Positions 1-7,024 of a stretch of 64,000 nt of DNA are shown piece after piece (within the stretch, counting starts at the first letter, position 1; every line of letters starts with the position of its first letter). Made by a program: the position numbers and the translations under genes. A model generated the notes under the pieces. It had not been told where the DNA came from, did not search any database, and saw nothing but the letters and a program-made list of their open reading frames with translations. Source of the DNA: Methylomonas koyamae (lineage in GTDB: Bacteria > Pseudomonadota > Gammaproteobacteria > Methylococcales > Methylomonadaceae); assembly GCF_006483455.1 (NCBI RefSeq), contig NZ_PPPU01000006.1, forward strand, positions 1-64,000. Reading direction: 5' to 3'.

Positions 1-10
1 AGATATAAGG

Positions 11-83
11 GTGGGCACGGTTTTTGTGCCCACGCGGAATAGAATATATACCGTTGACGGTGGGCAAAAAAGCGTTGCCCACC
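11..83. repeat. pair of short palindromic repeats
   Basis: Two hairpins lie close together. The first has arms GTGGGCAC/GTGCCCAC (11-33); the second has arms GGTGGGCAA/TTGCCCACC (59-83) and ends in CCCTACG. The shared GTGGGC/GCCCAC arms and the short AT-rich spacer make them two units of one palindromic family. No gene overlaps them. Confidence 0.6.
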
Positions 84-116
84 CTACGTTTTTTGAATTT
101 TCGTTAGACTTTGGGA

Positions 117-440
117 GTGGTTTTCTCCCGTTATTCCGCCCCGAGCATCGGAGCTTTTGGCGAGAATAGCCCGCAGGGGCGCGGCAGGGATGCCGTGCGT
201 TTTCGGAGGGCCAAGGATGGCCCTTCCGAAAACCCTCGGCAAAAGCGACAAATTTGCCTGGAGCAAATTTGAACAGCCGATAGGCTGGCCCGCAGGGCGA
301 AAACCATGGATGGTTTTCGCAAAAGCGCAGGATTAAGGCGGAATGTCGGGTGGCCTTTTCTTTGGATACTTTCTTTTGGCCAAGCAAAAGAAAGTATCGC
401 GGTTGTCGGTCCGCGAACCGACATTAAAACAGTCGTCGCG
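117..440 (+). repeat. multi-hairpin interspersed repeat, copy 1
   Basis: This copy shares ordered modules with 36690-36965 (inverted), 38556-38800 and 39020-39265. In order they are a TTCTCCCGTTAT / CCGAGC box, a long hairpin with GTTTTCGGAGGGC / GCCCTTCCGAAAAC arms, a hairpin with GATACTTTCTTTTG / CAAAAGAAAGTATC arms, a TGTCGGT / ACCGACA hairpin, and a terminal GTCGCG..AGCGACA box. Copy 1 has about 80 extra bases between the first and second hairpins. Short open frames here are by-products of GC-rich palindromes. Together with the preceding hairpins it accounts for nearly all of the first 476 bases. Confidence 0.8.
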
Positions 441-476
441 TCAGCGACACAAAACCAAATCGGATTGCATCAAGTT

Positions 477-1058
477 TTAGCATCGTTTCCGCCGAAACCC
501 ACCCAAACCCACCACCACCCCACTAATAAACATAACCAAAGCCCCCGGCAACGGCACCGCGGTAATATCAAAACCACGGCTGGCATTGATCGCTACCGGA
601 CCTTGGTTCAAAAAGATCAGACCTTGATTGAAGTCGGATAAATCGGAGGCGATCGCCAACGTCACTTGGCCGGCGGCCAGCGCTTTGAAATGCAAAGTCG
701 CCAGATTGAACGTCGATGCGGTCGAGGGGTCACTGCCGATGCCGGGAAACGCCGAGCCGGCGGCGTGCAGATTGACCAGCAAGCTGTCGTCGGAGAACAG
801 CGGATTGATGCTGCTGCTTTGAAATTCCACCAGGCCCGAGATCGAGCTGGCGGCTTTCAAGCCGAAAGCCAACAGCTCGTCGCTGCTATCGGCCGCGAAC
901 GGATCGTGCGCGACCAGATCGATAGCGAATACATCGCCGACCCGGATTGAATTGGCGGCGGTTTCCAGGCTGAAGGAGAGGGTGGCTGCCTGGCAATGGG
1001 CCGTGGTCAGCAACAGGCTGGCGCCGCATAGCGCCAGAATACGAAGCAAGTTTTGCAT
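477..1058 (-). CDS. exported cohesin-like protein with PEP-CTERM-type anchor
   Basis: 193 residues. Residues 1-25 form a signal peptide ending near CQAA. Residues 26-165 are a beta-rich domain with the cadence of cohesin-like modules: an opening VGDVFAIDLVAHD strand pair, a central segment about a hydrophobic core, and a closing LATLHFKALAAG strand. Residue 168 starts VPLPGALVMF, then a hydrophobic stretch and GFRRKRC; this is the VPLP variant of the PEP-CTERM/exosortase sorting signal. The gene is 61 bp downstream of the dockerin-bearing nuclease on the same strand and probably shares its transcript. The sorting signal is clear. The cohesin reading rests on pattern, not alignment. An exosortase must be encoded elsewhere. 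Confidence 0.75.
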   Translation of the reverse strand: MQNLLRILALCGASLLLTTAHCQAATLSFSLETAANSIRVGDVFAIDLVAHDPFAADSSDELLAFGLKAASSISGLVEFQSSSINPLFSDDSLLVNLHAAGSAFPGIGSDPSTASTFNLATLHFKALAAGQVTLAIASDLSDFNQGLIFLNQGPVAINASRGFDITAVPLPGALVMFISGVVVGLGGFRRKRC

Positions 1059-1119
1059 ATTGTGATCCTAAAAATTAATCAAGGCCGCCGGCAAACGGTT
1101 TGCCGGTGGCCAGCCGGAG

Positions 1120-3642
1120 TTATTGGGCGCGAATGGAGGCGGTATAGCTGTTGAAATGGCCGTACCAGATTCGATAATCGGCGTACGTCACGCAACCGCT
1201 CATGTCGTAATCGGCTTCGGCGTTAAACCCTGTCTTGCCCACGCATTGGCCGATTTGAGCCTTAACCAGACCGGCGTCGCTGTTGTCGACATCGCCGTCG
1301 TTATCCAGATCGCCGGGGACGAACAGTTTGACCAGCAATGGATCGTGGTCGGAGGAACGGTAGGCATCCGCCGCGTAAAAGCTGGTGACTTGATTGGCCG
1401 ATTTGAACTCGGTGTTGTAATCCAGCGCGCGCGGTTCGTCGGCGTTGATGTGCCATTCGCTAGCACTTTTGACTTGCGGCGCCAGCGCGCTATTGGCCAG
1501 CGCATGGTCCAGATAACCGGCCGCGCCGTCGAACACGTAGCTGTACGCCGCCCGGTTGCCGACCATCGTTTCCAGCAGGTTGCGGTAGCCGGCGTTCTTC
1601 AGTGCGGTAATCGGGTCTTCCTGGGCATAGCTGTTCAGGTCGCCGACGATCAAGCTGTTGGCCGCGCCTTGCTGGGTCGGGTCGCCGGCCAGCCAGCTAG
1701 CCAGGGCTTGGGCGGCATCGGTGCGGGTTTGATTGCAGTTGCCCTGGCCGTCGCCGGTATCCGGGTCGTTGACGTCGTCGCAGGCTGAACCTTTGGATTT
1801 CAAATGGTTGACCGCGACCGTCAGCAGCTTGTTGGAGGCCTTGTCCAGAAAGGTTTGCGCCAAGGTGGGGCGGTTTTTGCTGTCGATGAATTGCGGGTTA
1901 ACAGACGAATCCAGAATCGCCACCTTACCGGCCGCTGTGACTTTCGCCGGCTTATAAATGATGCCGACCGCGATTTCGTCCGTGCCGACTTTGCTCAGGC
2001 CCGGATTGACGAAGGCGTAGGTGCCGGCGCCGGCCAGTTGATTCAAGCCGTTGACCAGATCGGCGATGGCGCTGGTGCTGCCGTAGCCGTCGTTTTCGAT
2101 TTCCATCAAGCCCACCACATCGGCATTCAGCGCATGGATGGCGGGAATGATTTTGGCGCGCTGGCGGTTGAATTCGGCCAAGGTATTGGCGCCGCGCGCG
2201 GTCGGGAAACCGCCGCCCAAGCCGTTGCCGTTGAAGTAATTCAACACGTTGAAGCTGGCGACTTTCAACGAACCCAAACCGGTTGGTGCTGGGTTGGCCG
2301 GACGCGTGTTGCTGGCACTAAACGCCAACGGTTGGGTCGGCTGCAAGCGGTAGACGCCGAAATCGTAAGCCAATACGCCGGTGGCGCCGGCTACCGTATC
2401 GCCGGAGCGTAGGCTGTTGGCCGCGCTCAAGCCGGCCGGTTGCGGATAGATCACCGGATCGGGATTTTGCTGGTTGCTGCCGTCGTCGACCAACAATTGG
2501 TTTAACGCATTCTGCGCAGCAACATCGTTGGCGGCTTGGCCGGGCGCGGCGACTTGGGTCGGCGTCCACAAACGGCCGCCGGACGACAACAGAAATTCGC
2601 CGTAACGGGCCAGATTGTAGTTCTCGGTCACGGTCAGGGTTTGCGGTAGTTGTACCAGCATGCCTTCCCAACGTTCCGGGTCGTTATTGGTGCTGTCGAA
2701 AGGCAGGTTGACGGCCGCCGGCTCCGGTAAGGCGTTGCCGCTGGAACACACTTCAACAGCAGTGACGTTTTCCAGCCGGGTCATCCCGAAGGTTTCGGCG
2801 ACGCTGCCGACGATGTGGACCCGGTCGCCGGCGTTGATCGGCGTATTGGCCAGCACGAACAGGCCTTCGGAAGTGGCCGGATTGGCGTCGGCATCGCTGC
2901 CTTGCTGGACGAAGAAACCATTCAAATTGCCGCTGCCTTGAAAGTCGGCGCTGACCACGGCTTCGACGTGTTGCACCGTGCCGTTTAGCGGGCTGACGCC
3001 GCCGCTGCCCTGAATCGCGCTGATCAAGGTTGCCGGCTGGCCGCACTGTGACGTGGGCGGTGGCGGCGTAATGCCGCCGAAGGTTTGGCCGGCGTTGGGA
3101 CTGCCAAAGCTATTGGCCGCTGCCGTCGTCCAGGCAAAATCTTCATAGCTGCTGCCGGCGCCCTTTAACTGCAGGGACTGGCCTACGGCGACGCTCGACT
3201 CGCTGACGCCGATATCCACGCCGACTTTGCCGGCGGCTGGGCCGCCGACTGCGGTAAAGCTGCCTTCATAAGTTAAAAATTGTACGACCGTGCTGCCGTT
3301 GACCAGCGCAATGCCGTCCGGCGACCCGTTCTGGATACCGTCGGTCGGGTAACTGAAGCTCAGCGTGCCGAAGCCGGTGCCGGTCTGATCGGCAATGACG
3401 CCGCTCAGCGCTTTGGTGTTGTAACTGGCGCCGCCGTTGCCGTTGTACAGTACCAGCGACCAGCCGCTGAGGTTGGTGCCGGCCGGGCCGGCGATTTCGA
3501 TGGCCTCGCCGGTGTCGGTTCCGGCGTTGTCGTAATGGATTTCGTTGATAAATACCGGGGTGGCGGCTTCGGCAGTAACCGAAGTGGCGAGTACGCCTAG
3601 CGCCGCCAGCAGCGGCAAGCGGCTAAGTGGAGTTGCGATCAT
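1120..3642 (-). CDS. ExeM/NucH-family extracellular nuclease with C-terminal dockerin-like module
   Basis: 840 residues from the ATG at 3642; a TTG at 3666 adds eight residues but has no ribosome site. A signal peptide covers residues 1-27. Next come a lamin-tail-type domain (about 28-170, starting PVFINEIHYDN), an OB-like segment (about 210-320), and an endonuclease/exonuclease/phosphatase domain (about 460-770). The last shows SFNVLNYF, GLMEIENDGYGS, AVNHLKSKG, VGDLNSY and SSDHDPLLV, which supply the metal and catalytic Asp, Glu, Asn and His. The tail has two dockerin-style calcium loops, D778-D789 (DLDNDGDVDNSD) and 811-822 (DYDMSGCVTYAD). Family members degrade extracellular DNA, often for phosphate or biofilm turnover. 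There is no PEP-CTERM signal of its own. Confidence 0.88.
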   Translation of the reverse strand: MIATPLSRLPLLAALGVLATSVTAEAATPVFINEIHYDNAGTDTGEAIEIAGPAGTNLSGWSLVLYNGNGGASYNTKALSGVIADQTGTGFGTLSFSYPTDGIQNGSPDGIALVNGSTVVQFLTYEGSFTAVGGPAAGKVGVDIGVSESSVAVGQSLQLKGAGSSYEDFAWTTAAANSFGSPNAGQTFGGITPPPPTSQCGQPATLISAIQGSGGVSPLNGTVQHVEAVVSADFQGSGNLNGFFVQQGSDADANPATSEGLFVLANTPINAGDRVHIVGSVAETFGMTRLENVTAVEVCSSGNALPEPAAVNLPFDSTNNDPERWEGMLVQLPQTLTVTENYNLARYGEFLLSSGGRLWTPTQVAAPGQAANDVAAQNALNQLLVDDGSNQQNPDPVIYPQPAGLSAANSLRSGDTVAGATGVLAYDFGVYRLQPTQPLAFSASNTRPANPAPTGLGSLKVASFNVLNYFNGNGLGGGFPTARGANTLAEFNRQRAKIIPAIHALNADVVGLMEIENDGYGSTSAIADLVNGLNQLAGAGTYAFVNPGLSKVGTDEIAVGIIYKPAKVTAAGKVAILDSSVNPQFIDSKNRPTLAQTFLDKASNKLLTVAVNHLKSKGSACDDVNDPDTGDGQGNCNQTRTDAAQALASWLAGDPTQQGAANSLIVGDLNSYAQEDPITALKNAGYRNLLETMVGNRAAYSYVFDGAAGYLDHALANSALAPQVKSASEWHINADEPRALDYNTEFKSANQVTSFYAADAYRSSDHDPLLVKLFVPGDLDNDGDVDNSDAGLVKAQIGQCVGKTGFNAEADYDMSGCVTYADYRIWYGHFNSYTASIRAQ

Positions 3643-3876
3643 GGTCGGATAGTCTCTGTATGGCAATAACAGCGAACAGGCTTGGCGCCTGGCCGACTCG
3701 CAGAAAATCCCGCCGCTGGTTCAAGGGGGTAGCGCCGAGGCGGGACCGGTTGTAACAACCGATTCTGCAAGCCCGGTCGCATTTTGCGGGATAAGCCGGA
3801 GCCGCAGGTTAAGATACGGTGACGGTTTGCGGAAGTTTTGGTGAAACGTATTACACCGGGGCGGGTGGGACGATGC

Positions 3877-4671
3877 CTAGCCGGCGTGGGGCAGGCCAGG
3901 TTCCGCGTGCGCTTCCGGGTTCGGTTTTTCCTGTTTCAACCAGTTCACCAACTCCAGGCGGCCGTCGGCGTGTTCGACGATGGCGGTGCAGCTTTCGACG
4001 AAGTCGCCGGTGTTGACGTAGGTGAAACCTTCGATTTCCTTGATTTCGGCGTGGTGGATGTGGCCGCAGATCACGCCGTCCAAGCCCTGGTTTTTAAGGG
4101 TGCGGACAATGCTTTCCTCATAATCGGAGATGAATTGCACCGCGTTTTTGACCTTGAATTTGACGAAGGCGGCCAACGAAAAATGCGATCGGTAGCCGAT
4201 CAGTTTTTGGCAGATGCGCAGGAAGCGGTTGATTTCGATCAGCCAGTCGTAACCGACGCTGCCGATCTTGGCCAGCCAGCGGTGGTGTCTGGCGATGGTG
4301 TCGTATTCGTCGCCGTGCACGATCAGGAAGCGTTTGCCGGCGGCGGTGGTGTGGATGTCGGAGCGCTTGACCACGATGTCGCCGAATACGTAATCGTCGT
4401 ATTCGCGCACGTTTTCGTCGTGGTTGCCCGGGACGTAGATAATCTGGGTGCCGTGGCGGGCTTTGCGCAGAATTTTCTGGATGATGGTGTTGTGCTCGCG
4501 CGGCCAGTACATCTTTTTCGACAAGGCCCAAAAGTCGATGATGTCGCCGACCAGATACAGTTTTTCGCTGTCGTTGTGTTTCAGAAAATCCAGCAGCGCT
4601 TCGGCGTGGCATTGGGTGGAGCCGATGTGCAAATCGGAAATCCAGATGGTTCGGTATACAGATGCAGTCAT
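3877..4671 (-). CDS. calcineurin-like metallophosphoesterase, PlcP/LpxH-like (candidate Pho-regulated phospholipase C)
   Basis: 264 residues. Metallophosphatase motifs are in order: SDLH near residue 12, GDIIDFW, GNHDE, HGDEYD and GHIHH. The family is usually labelled UDP-2,3-diacylglucosamine diphosphatase (LpxH-like, COG2908). However, the long form with WPREHN, HTTAAGKRFLIVHGD and YVNTGDFVESCTAIVEH resembles the PlcP type. PlcP is a manganese phospholipase C that strips phospholipid headgroups under phosphate starvation so that diacylglycerol can enter phosphorus-free lipids. The divergent neighbour is phoU, and a Pho-box-like site (4719-4736) is oriented toward this gene. That context favours PlcP over a lipid A role. 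No glycosyltransferase partner is in the window. Confidence 0.8.
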   Translation of the reverse strand: MTASVYRTIWISDLHIGSTQCHAEALLDFLKHNDSEKLYLVGDIIDFWALSKKMYWPREHNTIIQKILRKARHGTQIIYVPGNHDENVREYDDYVFGDIVVKRSDIHTTAAGKRFLIVHGDEYDTIARHHRWLAKIGSVGYDWLIEINRFLRICQKLIGYRSHFSLAAFVKFKVKNAVQFISDYEESIVRTLKNQGLDGVICGHIHHAEIKEIEGFTYVNTGDFVESCTAIVEHADGRLELVNWLKQEKPNPEAHAEPGLPHAG

Positions 4672-4718
4672 AAAACACGCTGAGATCGGTAGCGGATAAG
4701 CGTATTTTTCTGGCTGTT

Positions 4719-4736
4719 TATGACAGCAGTATGACG
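4719..4736 (-). promoter_or_regulatory. Pho-box-like site facing the metallophosphoesterase
   Basis: Read on the minus strand this is CGTCATACTGCTGTCATA: two GTCA cores with an 11-bp period, as in the PhoB consensus. The 3' half CTGTCAT is a perfect match. An A/T-rich -10-like segment follows about ten bases on. Found by eye; no matrix score. Confidence 0.55.
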
Positions 4737-4784
4737 ACTTGTCGGGTAAGGGTTGCCGCCCGCCGATTTTGCCGGCGACGCCCG

Positions 4785-4864
4785 CTTGTCACAATTCCGT
4801 CATCCGCTCCAGGCCTGTATCAGGCGAGGCCGCGCCAGCCGGCGCGCGTCACATTCCTGTCATT
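4785..4864 (+). promoter_or_regulatory. two Pho-box-like sites and promoter of phoU
   Basis: Site A has TGTCA at 4787 and CGTCA at 4798. Site B has CGTCA at 4847 and TGTCA at 4858. Both show the 11-bp half-site period of PhoB direct repeats. Site B ends ten bases before a TAAAAT -10 element (4874-4879), the arrangement seen in class II PhoB promoters, where the box replaces the -35. The phoU start codon is at 4922. Confidence 0.6.
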
Positions 4865-4921
4865 TTGGCTGGTTAAAATTGGGGTGTAAAAACTGCGCGT
4901 TAACCCGATAGAGGCTTGGCC

Positions 4922-5659
4922 ATGACGACTCCGACCGACACCAGCGGCAATCCGCATACCTTGCACGAATACGACAACGACCTGAATCATTTGTACGGTC
5001 TGTTGCTCGAAGTGACCGACTTGCTGATTTACCAGTTGGAGCAAGCGATGCAGGCCATGGATTACGGCGATGCCGAACTGGCGCAAAAAGTCATTTCCCG
5101 CCAAAAAAAGCTGAAACATTTCGAAAGCAAGATCGACGACGGCGTATTGAGCGTGATTGCCCGGCATTGCCCGGTGGCCAACGATTTGCGTCTGGTGTTG
5201 TCGGTATCGAAGATCTCGGCGGAGTTTTCCAAAATCGGCGACGAAATCGGCGAATTTGCCAGACTGATCACGGTGTTGTTCGATCCGAATACCAGCGATC
5301 CAAACGAAAAATTGCTGGCCGACATTGTCAAGATGGGCGGCTTGGTCAAGTTGATTCTGGACAAGTTGATGGTGGTGTTCGAAAACCGCGATTCCAAGCA
5401 AGCCTACGCGCTGTTGCAATGCGACCAGCTCTGCGAAAACGAATTGCAGGAAGGGATCAAACACCAATTGGCCTATGTGCTGCACGACGCCCGCATGATC
5501 CGCCGGGCGCTGGACATCATGCAAATGATGAAAATTTTGGAGCGGTGCGCCGAGCATTGCCGCGTCATTGCCGAACATGCCGTGTTTATGCTGGACGGCG
5601 TCGATATCCGCCATGGCGGCCTGCTGCGCCAGCAAGCGCCTAGTCAAGGCGACGCTTGA
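4922..5659 (+). CDS. phoU: PhoU-family phosphate regulator
   Basis: 245 residues, all helical. It has the two-fold PhoU three-helix-bundle repeat; the second copy includes KLILDKLMVVFENRD and ARMIRRALDIMQMMKILERCAEH, with the E/D-rich metal-binding segments of PhoU. The ATG at 4922 is preceded by GAGGC; a TTG six bases upstream is in frame but less likely. PhoU couples the Pst phosphate transporter to the PhoR/PhoB two-component system and keeps the regulon off in phosphate excess. It is not in a pst operon here. It stands alone behind two Pho-box-like sites, so it is probably induced with the regulon it restrains. Confidence 0.85.
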   Translation: MTTPTDTSGNPHTLHEYDNDLNHLYGLLLEVTDLLIYQLEQAMQAMDYGDAELAQKVISRQKKLKHFESKIDDGVLSVIARHCPVANDLRLVLSVSKISAEFSKIGDEIGEFARLITVLFDPNTSDPNEKLLADIVKMGGLVKLILDKLMVVFENRDSKQAYALLQCDQLCENELQEGIKHQLAYVLHDARMIRRALDIMQMMKILERCAEHCRVIAEHAVFMLDGVDIRHGGLLRQQAPSQGDA

Positions 5660-5694
5660 CCGGCGGTTGGATCAGTACTATCCGGAGTTTAACC

Positions 5695-6051
5695 ATGAGT
5701 CTGACATTGCCGTTTCCGTTTTACGGGTTTGCCGATTATTGCAACGAGCTCAGAGCCTTGGGTATCGATCCCGGCTATGTGATGTACACGGACCGTCATG
5801 CCAACAACGACCAGCCGTGCGCCAGACTGGTGCCCGCCGCGCATTTGCCGGCGGCGCTGGCCTATATCGAAGCGCCCAGCGATGCGGCGTTCGTCAGCCT
5901 GGTCCAGGCCGGGGTGCTCTTGGATACCGAATGGGAGCGGCGTACCGGCGGCTGGCTGGTGGTGTCGTTTATCGGCTGGGAAGTTCTGCACAAAGCGTTC
6001 AGCCGCTTGAATGCGAAGCTGGACAATTCGGTGTTGGATATGGCGGGTTGA
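5695..6051 (+). CDS. conserved hypothetical protein
   Basis: 118 residues from the ATG at 5695, with GGAG eight bases upstream. The sequence starts MSLTLPFPFYGFADY and has no signal peptide, transmembrane segment or cysteine cluster. A mixed alpha/beta pattern with several Trp and Tyr suggests a compact soluble fold. It begins 35 bp after phoU on the same strand and may be cotranscribed with it. I do not recognise the family. Confidence 0.6.
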   Translation: MSLTLPFPFYGFADYCNELRALGIDPGYVMYTDRHANNDQPCARLVPAAHLPAALAYIEAPSDAAFVSLVQAGVLLDTEWERRTGGWLVVSFIGWEVLHKAFSRLNAKLDNSVLDMAG

Positions 6052-6097
6052 TGGGCTTTGCCGCATCTGCGGCAAAGTCGGCGACGGTCGCCGCGAA

Positions 6098-7024
6098 TCA
6101 AAACACGGTGACGCGGTTTCTGCCCCGGTGTTTGGATTCGTAAAGGGCATGATCGGCGCGGTTAGTCGCTTCTTCGACGCTATCGCCGTCGGAGCTCAAT
6201 TCGGTAATACCTACGCTTACGGTGACCTTGCCTTGGGGTAAACCGCCCATCGCATCGTCATGGATGTCTTGGCGGATTTGTTCGAACAGTTCTTTGGCCT
6301 GCGAGATTCCGGCCTGCGGTAGGATCACCAGGAACTCTTCGCCGCCGTAGCGAAAGGCCAAGTCCGAGTTTCTAAGGCGGTTGCACAATCGCCGGGCGAT
6401 TGCGGTCAACACGGTGTCGCCCATCGAATGCCCGTACTCGTCGTTAATCGCTTTGAAATGGTCGAGATCGAGCATGACCAAGCTACAGGGCGACTGGTAG
6501 CGGATGAGATAGGCGAACTGTTTCTCGATGAAATCGAACAGCATCACCCGATTGTAGAGCCCCGTCAGTGGGTCGTGCGTCGACAGTTCTTTGAGTTGCT
6601 GATTCTTTCGATCGAGTTCGGCGTAAAGCGCTGTCAGCTCCAATTCCCGGCGACGTAAGCGCAAGTGTGTCTTGACCCGGGCAATCAGCACTAAGGGATT
6701 CACCGGTTTGGTAATGAAATCCACCGCGCCCATTTCCAGCGCATTGGCTTCCACTTGAAAATTGGTTTCCGCCGTCACGAAAATGGTCGGGATGTCTTGC
6801 GTGTCCTTGTGCGATTTCAGGGCCTTGATCACCTCTTGGCCGGAAAAATCGGGCATGACCATGTCCAGCAAAATCAAATCCGGTTGTTGGGCAATGGCCA
6901 TGGCCACGCCGTCTTTCCCGCTTTTGGTGCCGCGCACGGTGCAAATCGAAGCGAGTATCCGCTCCATGATCCTGTGGGTCAGGGGATCGTCGTCGATGAC
7001 CAGGACTATCGGCTTAGTTCGCAT
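6098..7024 (-). CDS. response regulator with diguanylate cyclase (GGDEF) output
   Basis: 308 residues. Residues 1-125 form a receiver domain (VLVIDDDPLTHRIM at the start, phosphoacceptor Asp in LILLDMVMPDF, KPVNPL near its end). A short coiled linker leads to a GGDEF domain with RYGGEEF at the active site, so it should make c-di-GMP from GTP. RNSD five residues upstream is an intact inhibitory I-site (RxxD). Its ATG lies 11 bases inside the end of the upstream hybrid kinase gene, implying translational coupling, so the kinase is its probable phosphodonor through the kinase's own Hpt domain. Confidence 0.93.
   Translation of the reverse strand: MRTKPIVLVIDDDPLTHRIMERILASICTVRGTKSGKDGVAMAIAQQPDLILLDMVMPDFSGQEVIKALKSHKDTQDIPTIFVTAETNFQVEANALEMGAVDFITKPVNPLVLIARVKTHLRLRRRELELTALYAELDRKNQQLKELSTHDPLTGLYNRVMLFDFIEKQFAYLIRYQSPCSLVMLDLDHFKAINDEYGHSMGDTVLTAIARRLCNRLRNSDLAFRYGGEEFLVILPQAGISQAKELFEQIRQDIHDDAMGGLPQGKVTVSVGITELSSDGDSVEEATNRADHALYESKHRGRNRVTVF

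Noticed and set aside
84..641. Several 60-110-codon open frames across the first repeat
   Set aside because: They run through palindromic repeat on both strands, have no ribosome sites and reappear in every repeat copy.
3877..4671. Plain LpxH assignment for the metallophosphoesterase
   Set aside because: Domain motifs fit both families, but the Pho-box context and longer PlcP-like body favour a phospholipase; kept as an alternative, not the call.
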